A stretch of DNA of 64,000 nt. Source: Pseudomonas thivervalensis. GTDB taxonomy: Bacteria > Pseudomonadota > Gammaproteobacteria > Pseudomonadales > Pseudomonadaceae. The stretch lies in NCBI RefSeq assembly GCF_001269655.1, contig NZ_LHVE01000008.1:1-64000 (forward strand). Direction: 5' to 3'. The translations under genes were made by a program, and so were the position numbers. Positions 1-9,823 of this stretch are shown piece after piece. The notes below the pieces were generated by a model, which had not been told where the DNA came from, did no database searches, and saw nothing but the letters and a program-made list of their open reading frames with translations. Position 1 is the first letter of the stretch. Each line of letters opens with the position of its first letter.

Positions 1-11
1 GGGAGCGAGCT

Positions 12-36
12 TGATCTGGCCTAATGAATTTGGACA
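12..36 (+). repeat. IS3 left terminal inverted repeat
   Basis: 25 bp beginning TGATCTGG and ending TTTGGACA. Its reverse complement matches the right end at 19 of 25 positions. Confidence 0.85.
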
Positions 37-78
37 CATCAATAGGGCGCTATGATGGCGCCCAAATCTGAGGTGTGC

Positions 79-1220
<1,142 letters not shown>

Positions 1221-1233
1221 GAACCGAAAAAAA

Positions 1234-1258
1234 TGTCCAAAATTACTGGACCAGTTCA
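1234..1258 (-). repeat. IS3 right terminal inverted repeat
   Basis: Read on the minus strand it begins TGAACTGG and ends TTTGGACA, pairing with the left repeat at 12-36. It lies 13 bp past the orfB stop. Confidence 0.85.
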
Positions 1259-1338
1259 GCCTGCTCGCGATAGCGGAGTGTCAGACAACATGTTTGTCGG
1301 CTGATACACCGCCATCGCGAGCAAGCTCGCTCCCACAG
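1259..1338. repeat. REPIN (REP pair) split by the IS
   Basis: Two REP palindromes in inverted orientation: the truncated CTGCTCGCGATAGCGG arm at the left and CGCCATCGCGAGCAAGCTC to CCCACAG at the right. The missing outer left arm (GGGAGCGAGC) is at bases 1-10, on the other side of the IS. Removing the IS restores a normal REPIN. Confidence 0.85.
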
Positions 1339-1379
1339 TTTTTTGCAGGGTTCACGGGCATCTCATCCACCAAAAATCC

Positions 1380-1444
1380 CCTGTGGGAGCGAGCTTGCTC
1401 GCGATAGCGGTGTGTCAGGCAGCATTTTTGTCGACTGATACCCC
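1380..1444. repeat. REP element, GTGGGAGCGAGC family
   Basis: Begins CTGTGGGAGCGAGCTTGCTC and continues into CGCGATAGCGGTGTGTCAGG, the same consensus as the adjacent REPIN. A short CTGATACCCC remnant of an inverted partner follows. With the previous repeat it fills the non-coding stretch 1221-1534, in which I see no gene. Confidence 0.85.
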
Positions 1445-1534
1445 ACTTTTTTTTAGATGCCAACCCTGGCAATCATTTCTTTATGAGCTAGTACTGTCAG
1501 GTCGATTCGACGTTCCCTCTGTCAGGAGTCTTCC

Positions 1535-1990
1535 ATGTTGGCTCATTGGTCGCTTGCGGCTATTCACCTGCTGGCATTTGCCCTCGGGTTCTGGGCAGTG
1601 CTGACGCGCGGGACGGCGCTACGACGCCTGGCGGGCGGTGTGGACGCGGTTCGGGGTGTCTTGGTCGCTGACAACGTGTGGGGCCTGTCGGCGCTGGTGT
1701 TGTTGGTGACCGGTGGGATGCGGGCGTTTGGCGGGTTCGAAAAAGGCACGGACTATTACCTGCATCAACCGCTGTTCCACCTGAAGATGACCTTGCTCCT
1801 GCTGATCCTGCTGCTTGAAATCGTGCCAATGATCGCCCTGATCAAATGGCGGATGGCGCTGGGCAAAGGGGCAGTGATCGATCCTTCGAAAGCTGGCCGA
1901 CTTGCGCGGATCAGCCACATCGAAGCCCTGTTGCTGATCTTGATGGTCGTCGCCGCCACTGGCATGGCACGCGGCGTGGGCCTGGGCTGA
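1535..1990 (+). CDS. DUF2214 family membrane protein
   Basis: 151 residues with four hydrophobic segments, roughly residues 5-24, 48-63, 87-107 and 129-146. The pattern and length match the DUF2214 family of small inner-membrane proteins, whose function is unknown. A conserved-looking loop (residues about 40-85) holds DNVWGLSALVLLVTGG and the charged stretch FGGFEKGTDYYLHQPLFHLK. The ATG at 1535 follows CAGGAG. It stands alone between REP sequences and the convergent rsmE; no operon partner is evident. Confidence 0.85.
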   Translation: MLAHWSLAAIHLLAFALGFWAVLTRGTALRRLAGGVDAVRGVLVADNVWGLSALVLLVTGGMRAFGGFEKGTDYYLHQPLFHLKMTLLLLILLLEIVPMIALIKWRMALGKGAVIDPSKAGRLARISHIEALLLILMVVAATGMARGVGLG

Positions 1991-2180
1991 CCGACCGCGA
2001 ACGCCCGCTTCGTCATCATTAAAACGAAACGTCTGACAGCCATGCTCAGCGACATGCCATTAGTATCGGTTCACGGGTGGAAAAGAAGGCGGGGTGAGGC
2101 AGGGTATGGCGCGGTCGACCAGAATCTTTAGCCAGCCATTGCGACGATGCAAACGGGCTGGCTGCGGACTGCGGCAATGT
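1991..2180. other. Convergent intergenic region with weak hairpin
   Basis: Between the DUF2214 gene and rsmE, which converge. The only structure seen is an inverted repeat AGCCAGCC (2130-2137) with GGCTGGCT (2156-2163) and an 18-nt loop. It lacks a clear T-run, so I do not call it a terminator. Confidence 0.4.
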
Positions 2181-2375
2181 TCAGGGAGTTTGCGGCTTGT
2201 CGGGGGCGGTGAGGCCGGCCTGAATACGCTGATAGATCTCTTCACGATGCACCGCAACGTTTTTCGGGGCGTTGATGCCGATCCGTACTTGTTGGCCGCT
2301 AACGCCCAGAATGGTGATCGTGATGTCGTCACCAATGTTTATGCTTTCACCGACTTTGCGGGTGAGTATCAGCAT
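2181..2375 (-). CDS. rsmE: CsrA-family RNA-binding regulator RsmE
   Basis: 64 residues, full length for CsrA/RsmA/RsmE. It starts [18 protein letters not shown] and contains VRIGINAP and [13 protein letters not shown], the beta-strand and helix segments of the RNA-binding dimer; the C-terminus [10 protein letters not shown] is typical of the RsmE paralogue rather than RsmA. It binds GGA in mRNA leaders and is antagonised by the Gac-controlled RsmX/Y/Z small RNAs (family knowledge). I set the start at 2375 because AAGGAGA sits just upstream; a longer in-frame start at 2405 adds ten unconserved residues. The GGA within its own ribosome-binding site fits autoregulation (inference). Confidence 0.95.
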   Translation of the reverse strand: MLILTRKVGESINIGDDITITILGVSGQQVRIGINAPKNVAVHREEIYQRIQAGLTAPDKPQTP

Positions 2376-2622
2376 GGTGTTCTCCTTGATTGCTTTATAG
2401 GGCACCTGATTCAGACAGTGCAGATGTCGGTACTGCTTATAGATTAGTGCTAAGTATCACAATGTGGGTGCCTCTTTCTGACGTGCAGATGCAGCATTAA
2501 TTCCCAGGGTGCGACTATACAGAGACGCCGGGCAGGATTCTCGTGTTTTGAGCATTGTTTGCGGCGATCTTGACGGGCACGGGTGCTAAAATCCATGCCT
2601 CATGTCTTCCAGGGGAAACGTT

Positions 2623-2988
2623 GTGCGCAAATTGGCTTGGGTTATCGCGGTATTGGTGCTGGCAGGATGTGGTGAAGGGCGTGACGTCGAAGCGCCGAAG
2701 CCGAAACCCGTCACGACCTCCGCACCGGCCGTCGCTGCCGCGCCGCAATGGGCCGTCGAGGTTCGCGGCCAGACGCCGCAAGCTGTCAGCGACCTGACCG
2801 GTTGGCTCATCGAGCACAGCTTCATGTCAACCGTGGTACGGGAAAACGGCAAGGAACGCGTCCTGGTCGGTCCTTTGAACTCCGAGGCTGAAGCCAAAGC
2901 CAAGCAGGAACAGGTTACGGCCGCGTTGGTCCGGGCGAAGAAACGCAACATCGAGGCGTCGGTGGTGGATTACCCGCCGGCTCAATAA
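2623..2988 (+). CDS. SPOR-like domain lipoprotein
   Basis: 121 residues from a GTG start at 2623, preceded by AGGGGA at 2611-2616; an upstream in-frame ATG at 2602 would put seven extra residues before the signal peptide. It has a lipoprotein signal with lipobox VLAGC, then a Pro/Ala-rich linker. The C-terminal half (QWAVEVRGQTP, then VRENGKERVLVGPLNSEAEA) resembles a SPOR domain, which in other proteins binds denuded peptidoglycan at division sites. Expected to be anchored in an outer or inner membrane leaflet facing the periplasm. It is a single gene; its partner is unknown. Confidence 0.75.
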   Translation: MRKLAWVIAVLVLAGCGEGRDVEAPKPKPVTTSAPAVAAAPQWAVEVRGQTPQAVSDLTGWLIEHSFMSTVVRENGKERVLVGPLNSEAEAKAKQEQVTAALVRAKKRNIEASVVDYPPAQ

Positions 2989-3024
2989 TCAGGCAGAACA
3001 AAAAAGTCAGTTAGACCACAAAAC

Positions 3025-3050
3025 CTGTGGGAGCAAGCTCGCTCCCACAG
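3025..3050. repeat. Single REP hairpin
   Basis: CTGTGGGAGC (3025-3034) pairs exactly with GCTCCCACAG (3041-3050), leaving the loop AAGCTC. It is the outer stem of the GTGGGAGC REP family without the GCGATAGCGG extension. It lies between convergent genes. Confidence 0.75.
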
Positions 3051-3078
3051 TTGATTGACTGTGTTAGCAAAGGCGAGG

Positions 3079-3768
3079 TCAGCCACAGGCCTTCATGTCC
3101 ACCGGCCCCACGAACTCATTCCCACGTCCCATGACACACGCCACGCTCTGGTTGCGCTGACGCTCCCAGCTTTCGACCGGGTAGGTCTTGTCCCAGGCTT
3201 CATACAGGCGCCGGTCCTGTTTCGACAGGCGCAGGCCGTATTGTTTGCTCATGTAGAAATAGGTCCGGGCGATCATCCCTCGAATGGAGGGGCGGGGCAT
3301 GACCTTCTTGGCCTTGAAATCCACCTGGGTCAGGCATGAACCGTATTGGCCCTTCTGCTCCGGCAACCAACCGAAACTGAAATTGCTGCGGTCGCCATTC
3401 ACTTCCCCGATGCTCGGCACCAGGTTGTGCAGGTCGGCCTCGGCCCGTTGATAGACCGGGTCATAGCGGGTGCAGTTCTTGCGACCGCCTTCTTGCCAGC
3501 ATTGACGCTGGTGGCCGATCTGCCACGCCGGGACGATATGCTCCCACTCGATGCGGGCGGCACGGCTGGCATTCTTGCGCGGTACATAACCGCAGGCGGC
3601 CAGGTTCACGCGATTACCGGTGTATTTGCAGCCGCAATAGAACTCGGTGGATTGTGGGGCGTAGAGTTTCCAGGCGATTTTCTTGGCTTCGTTGAAGGTG
3701 CGCGGGGCACCGGCCTGTGCGCCTGTGGCGATAAGCACAAGCAATAAAGCTAAACAGCGAACACTCAT
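3079..3768 (-). CDS. endA: Endonuclease I (secreted/periplasmic DNase)
   Basis: 229 residues from the ATG at 3768. A cleavable signal peptide (CLALLLVLIATGAQAG) directs it to the periplasm or medium. It has the endonuclease I core with IEWEHIVPAWQIG (the catalytic His region), ADLHNLVPSIGEVNGDRSN and FSFGWLP, plus several cysteines (FYCGCKY, NLAACGY, RQCW) that probably form disulfides, as in Vibrio Vvn and E. coli EndA. It degrades double-stranded DNA non-specifically. Its start is only 5 bp past the upstream DUF1654 gene, so the two are probably cotranscribed. Confidence 0.93.
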   Translation of the reverse strand: MSVRCLALLLVLIATGAQAGAPRTFNEAKKIAWKLYAPQSTEFYCGCKYTGNRVNLAACGYVPRKNASRAARIEWEHIVPAWQIGHQRQCWQEGGRKNCTRYDPVYQRAEADLHNLVPSIGEVNGDRSNFSFGWLPEQKGQYGSCLTQVDFKAKKVMPRPSIRGMIARTYFYMSKQYGLRLSKQDRRLYEAWDKTYPVESWERQRNQSVACVMGRGNEFVGPVDMKACG

Positions 3769-3773
3769 CAGGC

Positions 3774-4073
3774 TCAATCTTCCTTCGGCACTACCCAGAA
3801 AACCTGCACGCCACCGTCGTCGCGATAGGCGAGGGTCACGTTGTCGTTCTCGTCGATTTCTTCCAGGAGGCGTTCCCACTCATCCACCGGCTCGTCGGGA
3901 AGGCGGAAGATCAGCGCGGCCTTGGCTTTTTGCGCGGTGGGGGCGTTGATGATTTTCGAGACCCGAAGGCCAAGTCGTGTATAGGAATCTAAGGGAGTAG
4001 TTGCAGCGGAGGGAGTGGCCACAGGATTATCCTTATTAAGCTGTACGGGCATACAGTATTTAACCGTAGGCAT
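3774..4073 (-). CDS. DUF1654 family protein
   Basis: 99 residues; conserved part SYTRLGLRVSKIINAPTAQ, KAKAALIFRLPDEPVDEWER, then DNVTLAYRDDGGVQVFWVV. This matches DUF1654, a small family found mostly in Pseudomonas and of unknown function. The start is uncertain: ATG at 4073 or an in-frame ATG at 4052, neither with a good ribosome-binding site. It sits immediately upstream of endA on the same strand. Confidence 0.8.
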   Translation of the reverse strand: MPTVKYCMPVQLNKDNPVATPSAATTPLDSYTRLGLRVSKIINAPTAQKAKAALIFRLPDEPVDEWERLLEEIDENDNVTLAYRDDGGVQVFWVVPKED

Positions 4074-4215
4074 TTACGCAACTACTTAAAATTCAAGAAG
4101 ATCGTCTGACAGCACTTTTTTCGTTTTGATGTAGGAGAAAGGAATTTTTTATCGGCTGGCGTAAACAGGTCTCGCCGCTCTGGGGCGCGACACTATCGAA
4201 GATGGAGCTGCAACA

Positions 4216-4244
4216 TTGACAAATTCAGGAAGCCTTACCATAGT
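4216..4244 (+). promoter_or_regulatory. Likely sigma-70 promoter of the rbs operon
   Basis: TTGACA (4216-4221), a 17-nt spacer and CATAGT (4239-4244). The LacI-type operator starts nine bases past the -10, so it would cover the transcription start. Confidence 0.7.
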
Positions 4245-4252
4245 TCGCTTCA

Positions 4253-4266
4253 CGCAAACGTTTGCG
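4253..4266. promoter_or_regulatory. RbsR operator (LacI-family palindrome)
   Basis: Perfect 14-bp palindrome CGCAAACGTTTGCG with the central CG step typical of LacI/GalR/PurR-family operators. It is 53 bp before rbsB and just downstream of the promoter. The LacI-type regulator encoded in the operon (7866-8885) is the obvious ligand, so ribose or ribose-5-phosphate relief of repression is the expected control (inference). Confidence 0.8.
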
Positions 4267-4319
4267 CGGCATTCCGTGCATTGATTTGCCCACAATAATC
4301 ATAAGATCGGAGTGAACCC

Positions 4320-5279
4320 ATGAAGTTGCCATTCGCTGGACGCCTTCTCGCTGTTGCCATGCTCGCGGCCGCCTCCGCTGCGCTGCCTATTTCCTCGGCA
4401 CTCGCCCAGACCGCAGAAAAGCCCAAGGTCGCCCTGGTCATGAAATCCCTGGCCAACGAATTCTTCCTGACCATGGAAGACGGCGCCAAGGCTTATCAGA
4501 AGGAACATTCCGCCGATTTCGACCTGATCTCCAACGGGATCAAGGATGAAACCGACACCGCCAACCAGATCCGCATCGTCGAGCAGATGATCGTGTCCAA
4601 GGTCGATGCCCTGATCATCGCGCCCGCGGATTCCAAGGCCATGGTGCCGGTGATCAAGAAAGCCGTGGATGCCGGCATCACGGTCATCAACATCGATAAC
4701 CAGCTCGATCCGGCCGTGGTCAAGAGCAAGAACATCAACGTTCCATTCGTAGGCCCTGACAACCGCAAGGGCGCGCGGCTGGTGGGTGAGTACCTGGCCA
4801 AGGAGCTCAAGGCCGGTGATGAAGTCGGCATCATTGAAGGCGTGTCCACTACCACCAACGCCCAGGCGCGCACCGCGGGCTTCAAGGATGCGATGGAGGC
4901 GGCGCAGATCAAGGTCGTGTCCCTGCAATCCGGCGACTGGGAAATCAACAAGGGCAACCAGGTTGCCGCGTCGATGCTCAGCGAATATCCGGACATCAAG
5001 GCCCTGCTGGCCGGTAACGACAGCATGGCGGTCGGTGCCGTATCGGCCGTGCGCGCGGCGGGCAAGGCCGGCAAGGTGCAGGTGGTCGGCTACGACAACA
5101 TCAATGCCATCAAGCCGATGCTCAAGGACGGTCGTGTCCTGGCGACTGCCGACCAGTTCGCCGCCAAGCAGGCGGTGTTCGGCATCGAAACAGCGCTGAA
5201 GATCCTCAAGGGTGAAAAAGTCGACAGCGGCACCAACGGCGTTATCGAAACTCCGGTCGAGCTGGTGACCAAGCCGTAA
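4320..5279 (+). CDS. rbsB: Ribose ABC transporter, periplasmic binding protein
   Basis: 319 residues. Signal peptide 1-29 (cleavage after SSALA), then a periplasmic binding protein type-1 sugar-binding fold: KVALVMKSLANEFFLTMEDG at the N-lobe, DALIIAPADSKAM, INIDNQLD, and TADQFAAKQAVFGIE near the C-terminus. It captures ribose in the periplasm and delivers it to RbsC/RbsA. It is the first gene of the operon, 53 bp past the palindromic operator, and is followed after 55 bp by rbsA. Confidence 0.95.
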   Translation: MKLPFAGRLLAVAMLAAASAALPISSALAQTAEKPKVALVMKSLANEFFLTMEDGAKAYQKEHSADFDLISNGIKDETDTANQIRIVEQMIVSKVDALIIAPADSKAMVPVIKKAVDAGITVINIDNQLDPAVVKSKNINVPFVGPDNRKGARLVGEYLAKELKAGDEVGIIEGVSTTTNAQARTAGFKDAMEAAQIKVVSLQSGDWEINKGNQVAASMLSEYPDIKALLAGNDSMAVGAVSAVRAAGKAGKVQVVGYDNINAIKPMLKDGRVLATADQFAAKQAVFGIETALKILKGEKVDSGTNGVIETPVELVTKP

Positions 5280-5334
5280 TCCTGGCGACACAACGGTGCT
5301 CGCCCATCCGGGCGAGCGCATTGGAGAGTTTGTT

Positions 5335-6888
5335 ATGTCCGTTCGCGACCCGAACGCTGTCCTGTGCGTCAGCGGTATAGGCAAGACCTATGCCCAGCCG
5401 GTACTGACCGATATCACCCTGACGTTGATGCGCGGTGAAGTGCTGGCGCTGACCGGTGAAAATGGTGCCGGCAAAAGCACCTTGTCCAAGATCATCGGCG
5501 GGCTGGTGACGCCGACGACCGGGCAGATGCAATTTCAGGGGCAGGATTACCGCCCTGGCAGTCGGACCCAGGCTGAAGAGCTGGGCGTGCGCATGGTGAT
5601 GCAGGAGCTCAACCTGCTGCCGACCTTGTCCGTGGCTGAAAACCTGTTTCTCGATAACCTGCCCAGCCATGGCGGCTGGATCAGCCGCAAGCAATTGCGC
5701 AAGGCGGCCATCGAGGCCATGGCCCAGGTGGGGCTCGATGCCATCGATCCCGACACGCTGGTCGGCGAGCTGGGGATCGGTCACCAGCAAATGGTCGAGA
5801 TCGCCCGCAACCTGATTGGCGATTGCCATGTGCTGATTCTTGACGAGCCGACCGCCATGCTGACGGCCCGCGAAGTCGAGATGCTCTTTGAACAGATCAC
5901 CCGCTTGCAGTCGCGAGGCGTGTCGATCATCTACATTTCCCATCGCCTCGAAGAACTGGCGCGGGTCGCCCAGCGCATTGCGGTACTGCGCGATGGCAAC
6001 CTGGTCTGCGTCGAGCCGATGGCCAACTACGACAGCGAGCAATTGGTGACGCTGATGGTCGGTCGGGAGCTGGGCGAGCATATCGACCTTGGCCCACGCC
6101 AGATCGGCGCGCCGGCATTGACCGTCAAAGGCCTGACCCGTTCCGACAAGGTCCGCGACGTGTCCTTTGAAGTGCGCAGCGGCGAGATCTTCGGCATTTC
6201 CGGCCTGATCGGGGCGGGGCGCACCGAGTTGTTGCGGCTGATCTTCGGTGCCGACCCGGCGGACAGTGGCACGGTGGCGCTGGGTTCGCCGGCTCAGGTC
6301 GTGAGCATTCGCTCCCCGTCCGATGCGGTGGCCCATGGCATCGCGCTGATCACCGAAGACCGCAAGGGTGAAGGCCTGCTGCTGACACAATCCATTGCCG
6401 CCAACATTGCCCTGGGCAACATGCCGGAGATTTCCAGCGCCGGCCTGGTCAATGGCAGCGCCGAGCTGGCCTTGGCGCAGCGGCAGGTCGATGCCATGCG
6501 CATCCGCAGTTCCAGCCCGACCCAATTGGTGTCCGAACTGTCGGGCGGCAACCAGCAGAAAGTCGTGATCGGTCGTTGGCTCGAACGCGATTGCGCGGTC
6601 ATGCTGTTCGACGAGCCGACCCGTGGCATCGACGTCGGCGCCAAATTCGATATTTACGCGCTGCTCGGCGAGTTGACGCGCCAGGGCAAGGCGCTGGTCG
6701 TCGTCTCCAGTGACCTGCGGGAACTGATGTTGATCTGTGACCGGATCGGCGTGCTATCCGCCGGGCGCCTGATCGACACCTTCGAGCGCGACAGTTGGAC
6801 CCAGGATGACTTGCTTGCCGCCGCATTCGCCGGCTACCAGAAACGTGATGCGTTGCTCAACGAAGCAGCGCCTAGGGATCTTTCATGA
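5335..6888 (+). CDS. rbsA: Ribose ABC transporter, double ATPase
   Basis: 517 residues with two ABC domains, as usual for RbsA/MglA/AraG. The N-terminal domain has Walker A GENGAGKST (41-49) and Walker B CHVLILDEPTAML; the C-terminal domain has the degenerate P-loop ISGLIGAGRTELLR, signature ELSGGNQQKVVIGRWL and Walker B VMLFDEPTRGIDVG. It powers ribose import. The start at 5335 is preceded by TTGGAGAG; an upstream in-frame ATG at 5296 lacks support. It overlaps rbsC by 4 bp (ATGA). Confidence 0.95.
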   Translation: MSVRDPNAVLCVSGIGKTYAQPVLTDITLTLMRGEVLALTGENGAGKSTLSKIIGGLVTPTTGQMQFQGQDYRPGSRTQAEELGVRMVMQELNLLPTLSVAENLFLDNLPSHGGWISRKQLRKAAIEAMAQVGLDAIDPDTLVGELGIGHQQMVEIARNLIGDCHVLILDEPTAMLTAREVEMLFEQITRLQSRGVSIIYISHRLEELARVAQRIAVLRDGNLVCVEPMANYDSEQLVTLMVGRELGEHIDLGPRQIGAPALTVKGLTRSDKVRDVSFEVRSGEIFGISGLIGAGRTELLRLIFGADPADSGTVALGSPAQVVSIRSPSDAVAHGIALITEDRKGEGLLLTQSIAANIALGNMPEISSAGLVNGSAELALAQRQVDAMRIRSSSPTQLVSELSGGNQQKVVIGRWLERDCAVMLFDEPTRGIDVGAKFDIYALLGELTRQGKALVVVSSDLRELMLICDRIGVLSAGRLIDTFERDSWTQDDLLAAAFAGYQKRDALLNEAAPRDLS

Positions 6889-7862
6889 AAACCGTATCTG
6901 CCGTCGGCAAATCGAGTGGCAACTTCTATGGCCTCGGGACCTACCTCGGCCTGGCCGGCGCACTGCTGGCCATGGTCGCGCTGTTCTCGACCCTGAGCAG
7001 CCATTTCCTGTCCTATGACACGTTCAGCACCTTGGCCAACCAGATTCCCGACCTCATGGTGCTGGCGGTTGGCATGACGTTCATCCTGATCATCGGCGGT
7101 ATCGACCTGTCGGTAGGGTCGGTGCTGGCGCTTGCGGCCTCGACGGTCAGCGTAGCCGTGCTCGGCTGGGGTTGGAGCGTCTGGCCATCGGCCTTGCTCG
7201 GCATGGCCGTGGCGGCGCTGGCGGGTACGGTCACTGGTTCGATCACCGTGGCATGGCGGATTCCATCGTTCATCGTCTCCCTCGGCGTGCTGGAAATGGC
7301 CCGGGGCCTGGCGTACCAGATGACCGGTTCGCGGACCGCCTACATCGGCGACTCGTTCGCCTGGCTGTCCAACCCCATCGCCTTTGGCATCTCGCCTTCG
7401 TTCATCATCGCCTTGCTGGTGATTTTCATTGCCCAGGCGGTGCTGACCCGCACGGTGTTCGGTCGCTACCTGATCGGGATCGGCACCAATGAAGAGGCCG
7501 TGCGCCTGGCCGGTATCAACCCAAAGCCCTACAAGATCCTGGTGTTCAGCCTGATGGGCCTGCTGGCCGGCGTGGCGGCGCTGTTCCAGATTTCCCGCCT
7601 GGAGGCCGCGGACCCGAACGCCGGCTCAGGGCTCGAACTGCAAGTGATCGCGGCAGTGGTCATCGGCGGCACCAGCCTGATGGGTGGGCGCGGCTCGGTC
7701 ATCAGCACCTTCTTTGGCGTGCTGATCATCTCCGTGCTGGCGGCGGGCCTGGCGCAGATCGGCGCCACTGAGCCGACCAAGCGCATCATTACCGGCGCGG
7801 TGATCGTGGTGGCGGTCGTGCTCGACACCTATCGCAGCCAGCGCGCCAGTCGGCGGGCCTGA
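6885..7862 (+). CDS. rbsC: Ribose ABC transporter permease
   Basis: 325 residues and about eight to ten hydrophobic segments, a BPD_transp_2 permease. It contains LAVGMTFILIIGGIDLSVGS and the ATPase-docking segment GTNEEAVRLAGINPKPYKI, both characteristic of RbsC/XylH. It forms the inner-membrane channel with RbsA. Its start codon overlaps the rbsA stop, and rbsR begins 4 bp after its stop, so all are cotranscribed. Confidence 0.95.
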   Translation: MKTVSAVGKSSGNFYGLGTYLGLAGALLAMVALFSTLSSHFLSYDTFSTLANQIPDLMVLAVGMTFILIIGGIDLSVGSVLALAASTVSVAVLGWGWSVWPSALLGMAVAALAGTVTGSITVAWRIPSFIVSLGVLEMARGLAYQMTGSRTAYIGDSFAWLSNPIAFGISPSFIIALLVIFIAQAVLTRTVFGRYLIGIGTNEEAVRLAGINPKPYKILVFSLMGLLAGVAALFQISRLEAADPNAGSGLELQVIAAVVIGGTSLMGGRGSVISTFFGVLIISVLAAGLAQIGATEPTKRIITGAVIVVAVVLDTYRSQRASRRA

Positions 7863-7865
7863 GCC

Positions 7866-8885
7866 ATGGCGACGATCAAGGATGTAGCGGCGCTCGCGGG
7901 GATTTCCTACACCACCGTGTCTCACGTGGTGAACAAGACGCGGCCGGTCAGCGAGGAGGTGCGGCTCAAGGTCGAGGCGGCCATCGAGCGCCTGGACTAC
8001 GTGCCCAGCGCCGTGGCCCGGTCGCTCAAGGCCAAGACCACGGCGACCATCGGCCTGCTGGTGCCCAACAGCCTCAACCCATACTTTGCCGAGTTGGCCC
8101 GGGGCATTGAGGATTACTGCGAACGCAACGGCTATTGCGTGATCCTGTGCAACTCCGACGACAACCCGGACAAGCAACGCAGCTACCTGCGGGTGCTGCT
8201 GGAAAAGCGCATCGATGGCTTGATCTTCGCGTCCGCCGGCGGTGACGTTGGCCTGGCCGAGGGGCTGGCCAACGTGCGTACACCCATGGTGATCGTTGAC
8301 CGCGGGCTCGATGGTGTCGATGCGGACCTGGTGCGCATCGATCATGAATACGGTGCCTACCTGGCGACCCGGCACCTGTTGGAGTTGGGTCACCACGATA
8401 TCGCTTTTATCGGCGGCCCGGCCAATACCAGCGTGGCGCAGATGCGCCTGGCCGGTTACTGCCGTGCGTTGAAAGAGGCGGGCATCGAGCTGCCCGTCGA
8501 GCGCATGCTCGAGAGCGATTTCACCAGTACCGGTGGTTACCGCGCCGCTGCGCAACTGCTTGAACAGCTGCGGCCCAGTGCGATTTTTGCGGCCAACGAC
8601 ATGATTGGCATTGGCGTGCTGCGCGCCGCGGCAGAACGCAACGTGCGTGTGCCCAGCGAACTGTCGGTCATCGGTTTCGACGACATCCAGATGAGCCGCT
8701 ATGTCTACCCGGCGTTGACCACCGTAGGGCAGTCGATCCTGCAACTCGGCGAGATGGCGGCCGAAGTGCTGCTGCGGCGGATCGCGACGCCGAGCCTCGC
8801 CACCGACCAGCGGATCGTGACGCCGAGTATTGTCCTGCGAGAGTCGACTGCGCCGCTGTCCGGTGCATTCGCTCAATACCGCTGA
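7866..8885 (+). CDS. rbsR: LacI-family ribose operon repressor
   Basis: 339 residues: N-terminal LacI helix-turn-helix (TIKDVAALAGISYTTVSHVV) and hinge helix (YVPSAVARSLKAK), then a periplasmic-binding-like effector domain (IGLLVPNSLNPYFAELARG, AIFAANDMIGIG, SVIGFDDIQMSRYVYPALTT). It lies inside the operon between rbsC and rbsK, so it is probably autoregulated through the palindrome at 4253-4266. Confidence 0.92.
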   Translation: MATIKDVAALAGISYTTVSHVVNKTRPVSEEVRLKVEAAIERLDYVPSAVARSLKAKTTATIGLLVPNSLNPYFAELARGIEDYCERNGYCVILCNSDDNPDKQRSYLRVLLEKRIDGLIFASAGGDVGLAEGLANVRTPMVIVDRGLDGVDADLVRIDHEYGAYLATRHLLELGHHDIAFIGGPANTSVAQMRLAGYCRALKEAGIELPVERMLESDFTSTGGYRAAAQLLEQLRPSAIFAANDMIGIGVLRAAAERNVRVPSELSVIGFDDIQMSRYVYPALTTVGQSILQLGEMAAEVLLRRIATPSLATDQRIVTPSIVLRESTAPLSGAFAQYR

Positions 8886-8908
8886 ACCGAATTGATGAGT
8901 AGTGATGT

Positions 8909-9823
8909 ATGCCAGCAAAAGTAGTGGTAATAGGCAGCCTGAACATGGACCTGGTGACTCGGGCGCCGCGCTTGCCCCGTGGCGGTGAAACGCTGATCGG
9001 CAAATCGTTCGCCACCATCCCGGGCGGCAAGGGTGCCAACCAGGCGGTCGCCGCCGCGCGCCTGGGGGCGCAGGTGTCGATGGTCGGTTGCGTGGGCAAC
9101 GATGCCTATGGCGAGCAATTGCGCGGCGCGCTGCTGGTCGAGGGCATCGACTGCCAGGCGGTCCGCGTGGTGGAGGATTCCAGTGGCGTGGCGCTGATTG
9201 TCGTCGATGACAACAGCCAGAATGCAATCGTTATCGTCGCTGGCGCCAACGGAGCACTGACCGCCGAGGTCTTGGACAGTGTCGATGCAGTGCTGCAAAG
9301 CGCCGATGTCATCATCTGCCAGCTCGAAGTGCCGGACGCCACCGTCGGCCATGCCCTCAAGCGCGGGCGTGAGTTGGGCAAGATCGTCATCCTCAACCCG
9401 GCGCCGGCTTCCCATGCGTTGCCGGCCGACTGGTATGCCTGTGTCGATTACCTGATTCCCAATGAAAGCGAAGCCGCGGTGCTTAGCGGGCTGGCGGTGG
9501 ACTCCTTGGAAACCGCCGAAGCCGCTGCAGCGCATCTGATCGCCGCCGGTGCCGGTAAGGTGATCGTGACCCTGGGAGCCCAAGGGTTGATGTTCGCCAA
9601 CGGTGCCAGCTTCGAACATTTCCCGGCCCCGCGGGTCAAGGCTGTGGACACCACGGCCGCCGGAGACACCTTTGTCGGCGGCTTCGCGGCAGCCCTGGCC
9701 AGCGGCAAGAGCGAGGTCGACGCGATTCGTTTCGGTCAGGTCGCCGCCGCGCTGTCGGTCACCCGGTCCGGCGCGCAACCTTCAATCCCCACCCTGCTCG
9801 AAGTACAGGCTTTCAAATCATGA
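8909..9823 (+). CDS. rbsK: Ribokinase
   Basis: 304 residues, PfkB-family sugar kinase. It phosphorylates ribose to ribose-5-phosphate in the cytoplasm. The N-terminal substrate motif reads [20 protein letters not shown], followed by [16 protein letters not shown]; the C-terminal ATP/anion-hole motif is [17 protein letters not shown] with the catalytic Asp. Its last codons overlap rbsD (ATGA), which suggests coupled translation. Confidence 0.96.
   Translation: MPAKVVVIGSLNMDLVTRAPRLPRGGETLIGKSFATIPGGKGANQAVAAARLGAQVSMVGCVGNDAYGEQLRGALLVEGIDCQAVRVVEDSSGVALIVVDDNSQNAIVIVAGANGALTAEVLDSVDAVLQSADVIICQLEVPDATVGHALKRGRELGKIVILNPAPASHALPADWYACVDYLIPNESEAAVLSGLAVDSLETAEAAAAHLIAAGAGKVIVTLGAQGLMFANGASFEHFPAPRVKAVDTTAAGDTFVGGFAAALASGKSEVDAIRFGQVAAALSVTRSGAQPSIPTLLEVQAFKS

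Noticed and set aside
1221..1534. CRISPR array
   Set aside because: Repeats here are inverted REP arms, not direct repeats with unique spacers; no Cas genes in the window.
2436..2462. Promoter for rsmE (TTGTGA / TATAAG on the minus strand)
   Set aside because: Spacer is only 15 nt and neither box is strong; not claimed.
5242..6525. A 427-codon reading frame on the minus strand across rbsB/rbsA
   Set aside because: It mirrors the high-GC rbsA codons, has no recognised domain and no ribosome-binding site; antisense shadow.
7626..9227. A 533-codon minus-strand frame across rbsC-rbsR-rbsK
   Set aside because: His/Gln/Arg-rich composition without motifs; caused by G/C third positions of the rbs genes.
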